Source: a virus. From it: a stretch of DNA of 38,236 nucleotides. Shown here one piece after another: positions 33,201 to 38,236 of this stretch (position 1 is its first letter; the number at the start of each line of letters is the position of its first letter). The stretch covers positions 1-38,236 of IMG/VR virus record IMGVR_UViG_3300022822_000041. One strand, written 5' to 3'. A model generated the notes under the pieces. It was given only the letters and a program-made list of their open reading frames with translations, searched no databases and was not told the DNA's origin. Made by a program: the position numbers and the translations under genes.

Positions 33201-36200
33201 GTGGCACAAACCACGCAGCTAAACGCACCTACGGAAGTAACCCCGTTAGCCTCGCCGGATATTAAAGTACTCGCGGGAAGCATTGTATTAACGCCCCCAA
33301 GCATTGTAAAAAGCAATCGGGTTTATCAATTCAAGTACAACACCGTAAATAATATTAATACGGCCCTAGATGGTGTCAGTGGCAACGCCTTAACGATTAA
33401 CAACGTGATAGGCGGGCAAACTTACTACTTCTGGTATAGAAGCTCGTCTGAGGCCGGTGTGGGCTCTTGGAGAACTACTTCTGCAGTTGGGCAAGAGCAA
33501 ACGCTTTATGATTGGAAGGTGTGGGCTAATGATGCAGCGGGGGCTGGAATTTCTGTGGTTGAGGGGGATAGGCCTTATGTGGGTATCAGCTCAGGCCATA
33601 CAACATCCACGCCAGTAATTACCGACCCAAGCATTTACACCTTCATCTTAAAGAAGGGTGAGAAGGGTGATGAGGGGATACTCCCAGCCCCAACTGGGAA
33701 TCCAGGGCTTTTTGCAAACGACACGCACCTCGGTTATCACGATGGAACTAATTGGGCAACTTACTTTGATAGCGCAGGTAGGCTTTATCTAAACGGGTCC
33801 AGTGACTTAACCAGTTTCTTCTACTTTGACGGCGGGGATATGCGCCTGACAGGGTTTGGAGATTTCGATGGTGGTCTTCGAGCTGACTTAGACGGGGCTT
33901 ATATTGGTGTGGGTCGTGAACCTGCTGCGGACTATAGCGGGGGTTTTGCTACTTCCGCAACTTTTGCGGAAGCGATAATGGGCTTTGGTTTGCAGTATAT
34001 TAAAGCCACAGTCCAAGGCATCTTCATGGAGGGGGATGTGTATGTAAACAACACATTGCTTACCGATATTGTGGCTAGTGGCGCGAATAACAGCACTATT
34101 TCTATCAGTGCCGGAGACTGTTTGACTACAGGCGGGAGCTTCACGCTCAATCAAAGCTCTAATAAAACAATTACCATCGACCATGGTTCTCTGGCGGCTT
34201 CAATAGACTATGGCGTAAAAAACAGTCTAGCCGTAATCAACTTCATATCTCAAGACAGTTTTGGACATCTAAAGTCAGCCGAAACGATAGACCTAGCTGC
34301 AGAGTTTGCTAAGTATATTCCGAAAACTTCGATTAACACTTCAGCCACCTCTACGAGCAGTACTACGGTTGCTGCTTCTAGCGCTCTTAGGAGCGTGTAT
34401 TTGACCGCTAATGATGCCTTACCTAAAAGTGGTGGTTCCTTAACGGGTAACCTCAGTATGGGGTCTAATAATGTTATATTTACTAGCACGTATGGACTTC
34501 AGTCTACTGGACCGTGGTTGAAGCTAAGTACTGCTCATGGATATATCGAATTTGGGCCAGCTAATGCTACTTATGCTCATATTTATACTGACCGACCTAA
34601 TTTTTATTTTAATAAAGAATTACAAGTATTAGGTAAAGAAGTATACCACGCAGGGAATATCCCAACGTGGGACCAAGACACTACGGGTACGGCTGCTAAT
34701 GCGAACCAACTAGCAGGTAATCAAGCAAGTTACTACAATCATCGTAATTATAATGATGTAACCAACTACTTAGGTGGTTATTATGTATCCGGGGGCTCTG
34801 AGAAACCTAACGGCTCTTTATTTGGTTCTGGTAGATTAAAGCTTGCAATGCTTGCAGGTTCAAACTTAGGAGTCGTCGGTACGTGGCATGATGTTCTATG
34901 GTTAAGTGGTTACTCTGGCGGGGATGTTAAGACCTCTACAGCATTAAGCTTTAGTAAAAACACATCAGGCGTTCCAGTTGTTAACATCTTACAGCAAGCA
35001 TTTGATGCTCCGGCTTGGGGTACTCCTTATGAGATATATCATACAGGTAACATTCCAACGTGGGATCAGAGTACAACGGGTAATGCAGCAACGGCAACAA
35101 ATTTAGCGAATATACCTACGAGTTTTAACGGTACGTATCCTATGGTCGTTAATGCCAGCGGTACGCTATATAGTGATGCCGGAGTTACTTTTAGAGGTTC
35201 CGACAACACGCTAACTTGTACTAACTTTGCGGGCAACGCGTCAACAGTGACTGATGGTGTTTATCTCAACGCTAACAACGTCCTGAATGGTAACAATGAG
35301 TTTAGTAGCACTGACACAAGTGGTAATTATGGTACTGCGGGTATAGAACTACGTGAAGTTGGGCGTGTTGGCAATGCCCAAAGTGTTCCTGCTTACGCAC
35401 CGGCATTATCCTTTCACTGGGGACAGCGAGTACAGGGTCGTTTAGCATTACACTCCGATAGTAGGTTTCATTTTACAGATGGAGGAACACACACTACTTA
35501 TAAAGATGTTCAAGCAAGGACTTTTTATGGTGCTTTAAATGGTAATGCCACAACAGCCTCAACAGCTTCTAAGGTCACATTTAATGCAGCAGACACTTCT
35601 AATAATAACTGGAAGGTTCTTTGGGGTAACAGCTCAGACTACGTCTATCAAACTGCGGGGTTCACATTTAACCCTTCTAAAGGTGAGTTACAAGTTGGAG
35701 GGGATATTGTCTGTGGTACAGACGTTAGAGTGCAAGGTACAGGTTCAAATACTGCTCCTGCTACTGATGACTTGATGTTAAGCGGGTATGGTCTTATGGG
35801 CAACCGTGGAAATATTTACATCACGAATAGCTCAGGGGATGTGTCAATTGGTTCAGGGAATGTACATGGTTCATCTACAAAGTTAATTATTAGTAACAAC
35901 TCTGTCAACATATATAATAGTAACTTACTGATAGGTGGAACTGAGGTAATTGCGGCTAATAGGGCAGCTACGTTTCCTTCCGTACAACTAGGCTCTATAG
36001 TTTTAAGCGAGAGTACTGATAGCAGTGGATTACTTAGGATATCTGATGCTACTACAACTTGGTCAGGGATACAGATAGGAAATAACACTGAAGATTTGTG
36101 GTCATTTATGGCTGACGGTGATACCGCTGGTATATACAACGACTCAACTAATGAATGGCACATCCTGTTTGCCGACAATGGGGCTACTCAACTACACCAC

Positions 36201-36575
36201 AATGCGGTTTCTAGGTTGCAAACCACTTCGTCTGGGGTAAACGTGACGGGCATTGTAACTGCAAGTGGAACAATAACGGGCTCTGACGCAATAGCTACTT
36301 CTGATAGAAGGCTGAAAGAAAATTTAGTTAAAATAGAAGACCCAATTGGTAAGCTGAATGCTATTAATGGGTATACGTTTAACTGGATTAGTAACCCTGA
36401 CGAACGGGTTGCTCACACGATAGCTCAAGAGGTTGAAGCTGTATACCCTGAAGCTGTAAAGACTAATGAAGAGGGTACTAAGCACGTATCCTTATCAGCA
36501 GAAATAGCCTTACTAATTGAAGTGTGTAAAGCACAGCAAAAAGAAATTGACGAACTGAAAAGGAAAGTTAGTTAA
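30234..36575 (+). CDS. Tail tip attachment protein (gpJ-like) fused to a tail fibre with S74 chaperone
   Basis: 2,113 aa, about twice the length of lambda J. Residues 1 to about 680 are the J core (start MKYKGSGGGGPSDKSD). A fibronectin type III-like domain lies near 685-790. Around 1140 a short KGEKGDEG collagen-like piece leads into a fibre region with beta-helical, Gly/Ser/Asn-rich sequence. Two related units, each with GNIPTWDQ and TTG, start at 34644 and 35037. The C-terminus is a peptidase S74 chaperone: SDRRLKEN with candidate nucleophile Ser2023, then IAQEVEAVYPE; it should trimerise the fibre and cleave itself off. From about 34.4 kb the DNA is more AT-rich, suggesting an exchanged fibre. 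Confidence 0.9.
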   Translation: MKYKGSGGGGPSDKSDTLFSTDAFEILLGIAEGPIFGIAGDTPEEKLQNIFINDTPIFDTNNVDNFDESQLLIRFEKGLEVTAAEDPEFGQTPIRYIFDGATVNQSVGSQLLFEVPISKTTPLITGGFDRIQVRILVSSLVRYTDDGARTHEVDFDIKCTKVGATTWTLESHNISGKTTGSGFTREYTIIVPRTVGTEAYEIEVVKRTNDEDDDKRDSQIYWQSYDLISSKGDAYSNDETPYSDPSLEYHPGTSMLHFSGVLGQQLNSVPTINANYRGLMCSVPSNYTPETKTYDETSAWDGTFSAEKYPTDNPVWLAHELITNLRFGAVRYNPKIKVNRYSWYEKAKYADGYNAITGVKDLNDPISGAQQVARYTFNAVLTDPSNGIKFVNQILATAYFLAVEDELGEIKLYADMPSLPVETLTPEMCVQVTGQSEFLYSYSPLKERSNEVKASYIDKDNEYVTQYLGAIRDEDAIAKYGLNSTEFTALGTTTSWECYRKMYLMLSSMLSEVEIVTFTLPLAGIQFSIFEVVNIIDPVMGYGLSGRIISLNYASRKISVRDPLFIDETGIYTVKIQGLTQTHEYTTFISLDKEGIPLFEFTLNADLPPQVELAEYPVVRIENPINSTKTVGLPKPYRITNIEESDDKGIDMYVISAVEVNPNKHTDADLLTQSVTPQYNFFRSKPLKKVQNLQVVDQSTVRTLKGANNSLWISWDEQEDRPLGTLYNIEVITDSISGANQTYITSENFAEIKGLDFGNIIIQVTAEANSVSGPSAFVKWEIVRVNAGDLTLSSAVPVINAALNGFVLNADLELPYAFSNNPNEVIDLLKVGYIDRVFCQLFDISGTGNVYLGEFFSKNGEFNLTASQIRQVLKNPEVLPDELQLRFHFEDSVRDRYPGTSNLDFTYVIQTVGTITGVVLSALDSDYSEYQADWDSTHFGYDVTLFENDGKTVVFKTTVFTNSLNLPTLDPSKNYKFVIQGFSEAYVYSVAQTTQLNAPTEVTPLASPDIKVLAGSIVLTPPSIVKSNRVYQFKYNTVNNINTALDGVSGNALTINNVIGGQTYYFWYRSSSEAGVGSWRTTSAVGQEQTLYDWKVWANDAAGAGISVVEGDRPYVGISSGHTTSTPVITDPSIYTFILKKGEKGDEGILPAPTGNPGLFANDTHLGYHDGTNWATYFDSAGRLYLNGSSDLTSFFYFDGGDMRLTGFGDFDGGLRADLDGAYIGVGREPAADYSGGFATSATFAEAIMGFGLQYIKATVQGIFMEGDVYVNNTLLTDIVASGANNSTISISAGDCLTTGGSFTLNQSSNKTITIDHGSLAASIDYGVKNSLAVINFISQDSFGHLKSAETIDLAAEFAKYIPKTSINTSATSTSSTTVAASSALRSVYLTANDALPKSGGSLTGNLSMGSNNVIFTSTYGLQSTGPWLKLSTAHGYIEFGPANATYAHIYTDRPNFYFNKELQVLGKEVYHAGNIPTWDQDTTGTAANANQLAGNQASYYNHRNYNDVTNYLGGYYVSGGSEKPNGSLFGSGRLKLAMLAGSNLGVVGTWHDVLWLSGYSGGDVKTSTALSFSKNTSGVPVVNILQQAFDAPAWGTPYEIYHTGNIPTWDQSTTGNAATATNLANIPTSFNGTYPMVVNASGTLYSDAGVTFRGSDNTLTCTNFAGNASTVTDGVYLNANNVLNGNNEFSSTDTSGNYGTAGIELREVGRVGNAQSVPAYAPALSFHWGQRVQGRLALHSDSRFHFTDGGTHTTYKDVQARTFYGALNGNATTASTASKVTFNAADTSNNNWKVLWGNSSDYVYQTAGFTFNPSKGELQVGGDIVCGTDVRVQGTGSNTAPATDDLMLSGYGLMGNRGNIYITNSSGDVSIGSGNVHGSSTKLIISNNSVNIYNSNLLIGGTEVIAANRAATFPSVQLGSIVLSESTDSSGLLRISDATTTWSGIQIGNNTEDLWSFMADGDTAGIYNDSTNEWHILFADNGATQLHHNAVSRLQTTSSGVNVTGIVTASGTITGSDAIATSDRRLKENLVKIEDPIGKLNAINGYTFNWISNPDERVAHTIAQEVEAVYPEAVKTNEEGTKHVSLSAEIALLIEVCKAQQKEIDELKRKVS

Positions 36576-37792
36576 TGGCTATATTTACAGTAAATGTGTT
36601 TTATGAGTTTGGAGAAGGCGGTGGAATTTCAGCTACCACCACCGACAATCTCAGCGCAATGGCGCGTGGAGATTACCTGCACATGTATGGTGATTTTTCT
36701 GGACCCGGAACGAATAACATTTACGCTAGGGGATTTCAGTCGGGTGTTTGGACCAATACAGCCGATGTATTATTAAACTCAGGACAGACTACAATAAAGC
36801 GAATCAGCCTATCTGCTGCTGACGGTGCGAATGACATTGTATTGTTTACCCGAACTAACACTACGGGCGATAGCGTAGCTATTACTGTTAGTGTTGCGGA
36901 TGTTACGCCAGATACCTTTAATTGGAATAACGTATCTAATGTAGAGCCAAATACCGCGATTAATTTAGGGTCCCAACGGCTGTTAGGATTTAACCGCCCC
37001 TTGGGTGTTTCCGTAACTAACGGGTATCACTTAATTTACAGGGGCTCTCGTATAATTTATGGCGGCTCTGTAGAAAATAATGACCTCTTAGAAATAAGAA
37101 CCTCTGAATTTACTGACTATGGGCAATCAAAAACAGTGACGGTTTCTGTTGGCTCGGTACCGAGTAAAAATATAAGTGTTGCTGCGAGAACAGGTCCATT
37201 AATAGATCAACTAATTCCTTTAGGTATCACATCGGGCACCATAGCTTTAAAAGCAAGTTTGTTTAATTTCTTTGGTGGGGTAAGCCCGTCAAATGTCAAA
37301 CTAACTGACTACTACAAAGGGGGTAATTATGTACCCACGATTTCTCAAAATTCAGCAGTGCCCACTTCCGGTCAAATTAAGTTAACTGACTTTTATGGCT
37401 CACACACAGCTTATTATTTTATCATTCCTCCTGTGGGTAAATCAGTTGAGGCCAATACAATTAGTGCGGCTCGCACTCTTACTCTAGTTTGGGATAAAGG
37501 GTTTAGTGATTGGGAAATAGGTTTTGGGGCAGGGTTGGAAGCAACCGCGCAATACACGTTACAAGTGTCGGTGGATAACAACGGAGCAGGTACGACAAGT
37601 CCGACCATAACCGGAGCTAGTGGCACATTCAGCACTGCTAACACTCGAATAACAATATCTCAAACTATGGCGCAAAGTACCGAAAGACTAATTTCAGGCA
37701 CGTTAACAATCGGGGCTAGAAATGTTATTGATGGTACCACACAGTCTATATCCAGAACGGTAGATTGGTCGCTCATATTTTATGGACCTTAA
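36575..37792 (+). CDS. Tail fibre-associated structural protein, 405 aa
   Basis: An all-beta, threonine/serine-rich protein with no membrane span. Two copies of a short motif (VKLTDYYKG near residue 245 and IKLTDFYGS near 270) are of the kind that recurs in phage tip and fibre proteins. The C-terminal 120 residues look like a separate beta-sandwich. The start overlaps the J stop by 1 base (TAATG), so it is translationally coupled to J and probably part of the same receptor-binding apparatus. Confidence 0.65.
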   Translation: MAIFTVNVFYEFGEGGGISATTTDNLSAMARGDYLHMYGDFSGPGTNNIYARGFQSGVWTNTADVLLNSGQTTIKRISLSAADGANDIVLFTRTNTTGDSVAITVSVADVTPDTFNWNNVSNVEPNTAINLGSQRLLGFNRPLGVSVTNGYHLIYRGSRIIYGGSVENNDLLEIRTSEFTDYGQSKTVTVSVGSVPSKNISVAARTGPLIDQLIPLGITSGTIALKASLFNFFGGVSPSNVKLTDYYKGGNYVPTISQNSAVPTSGQIKLTDFYGSHTAYYFIIPPVGKSVEANTISAARTLTLVWDKGFSDWEIGFGAGLEATAQYTLQVSVDNNGAGTTSPTITGASGTFSTANTRITISQTMAQSTERLISGTLTIGARNVIDGTTQSISRTVDWSLIFYGP

Positions 37793-37805
37793 GAGGATTA
37801 CTTAA

Positions 37806-38156
37806 ATGGTAACAGCAACTTTTACAGACCCTCAAGGGCAGACGTGGACAAATGCGGTTATTAAGGCTGTTAACTTTTCGTTAGTCAGTAATGTACTCAA
37901 AGAAAGAACGCATGGCACGAGTGAGGTTTTTAGTTATACCGATGAACTGGATTCTTATTATGACATCCACACTCAATTTGCTTATTGGGCAAACCAAGCA
38001 TCTTTAGATGCCAACAACCCCCCTTACATTTTAAGTAGGGAAAGTGCTTCACCTCCTTCGAACTGGTTTTGGTTTAGTAGTGAAGGTGTCGCGCCAATTG
38101 ATTTAGATGCTATAGAACTAGCGTGTGAATCTTATTTAGTCACCCATATTTTATAA
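37806..38156 (+). CDS. Small protein with a TDPQGQ-W motif, 116 aa
   Basis: The protein begins MVTATFTDPQGQTWTNAVIK, is beta-rich and has an aromatic middle. It lies downstream of the fibre genes with AGAGGA 9 bases before the ATG. Its opening resembles that of the next, incomplete gene, so it is one of at least two related proteins. Function unknown; a surface or fibre-tip module is the likeliest role from the context. Confidence 0.65.
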   Translation: MVTATFTDPQGQTWTNAVIKAVNFSLVSNVLKERTHGTSEVFSYTDELDSYYDIHTQFAYWANQASLDANNPPYILSRESASPPSNWFWFSSEGVAPIDLDAIELACESYLVTHIL

Positions 38157-38173
38157 ACCACTGAGGATACACC

Positions 38174-38236
38174 ATGGATTTTTTAACAACCCACACGAAT
38201 TACACGGACCCCCAAGGTCAGCTTTGGGCCGCGCCC
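38174..38236 (+). CDS. N-terminus of a paralogue of the preceding gene (cut by window edge)
   Basis: Twenty-one codons, MDFLTTHTNYTDPQGQLWAA then Pro, are present. YTDPQGQLW matches FTDPQGQTW of the preceding gene. Ribosome-binding site TGAGGA is 8 bases before the ATG, 17 bases after the previous stop. This is probably a tandem duplicate within the fibre accessory cluster. Confidence 0.65.
   Translation, partial: MDFLTTHTNYTDPQGQLWAAP

Overview
The window is part of the genome of a double-stranded DNA tailed phage (or prophage) with a long non-contractile, lambda-type tail. The tail-tip series (M-, L-, K-, I- and J-like proteins) points to a Gram-negative host, probably a gammaproteobacterium; the host cannot be fixed from the sequence. 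No integrase, CI-type repressor, lysis gene, tRNA or CRISPR array was seen. Both ends of the window cut through genes.

Layout. Bases 1-10.9 kb are the early arm, read leftwards: a divergent 163-aa gene next to the terminase, a D5-type SF3 helicase, and about a dozen mostly unrecognised genes, several very small. Four gaps of about 300-700 bases break up this arm and hold hairpins, terminators, palindromes and a (TG)20 tract. Bases 11.0-38.2 kb are the late arm, read rightwards: large terminase, portal, protease-scaffold, decoration protein, major capsid protein, connectors, tail terminator, tail tube, a frameshifted tail assembly chaperone, a 1,835-aa tape measure, tail tip, a 2,113-aa J-tail fibre fusion with a self-cleaving S74 chaperone, and receptor-side accessory proteins. 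One small gene with a tandem ribbon-helix-helix look (20080-20412) lies antisense inside the late arm.

Regulation is the most unusual part. (1) Fifteen genes on both strands start right after one conserved element, GGA-(N)-ATTGACGATG, which contains the Shine-Dalgarno sequence, a fixed spacer and the start codon. It corrects many start sites and means the spacer itself is under selection. (2) Nine copies of the palindrome GTGTTCACGTGAACAC or close variants lie only in the left 7.4 kb, nearly all just ahead of early genes. (3) Between the M- and L-like tail genes a plus-strand segment carries the exact complement of the early form of the start element, placed in a hairpin loop and followed by an intrinsic terminator. 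It looks like an antisense RNA made in the late period that could shut off early translation. (4) The terminase and J leaders carry a start-element-like sequence detached from the gene start, each downstream of an extended -10 promoter. Points 2-4 are inferences that need RNA data.
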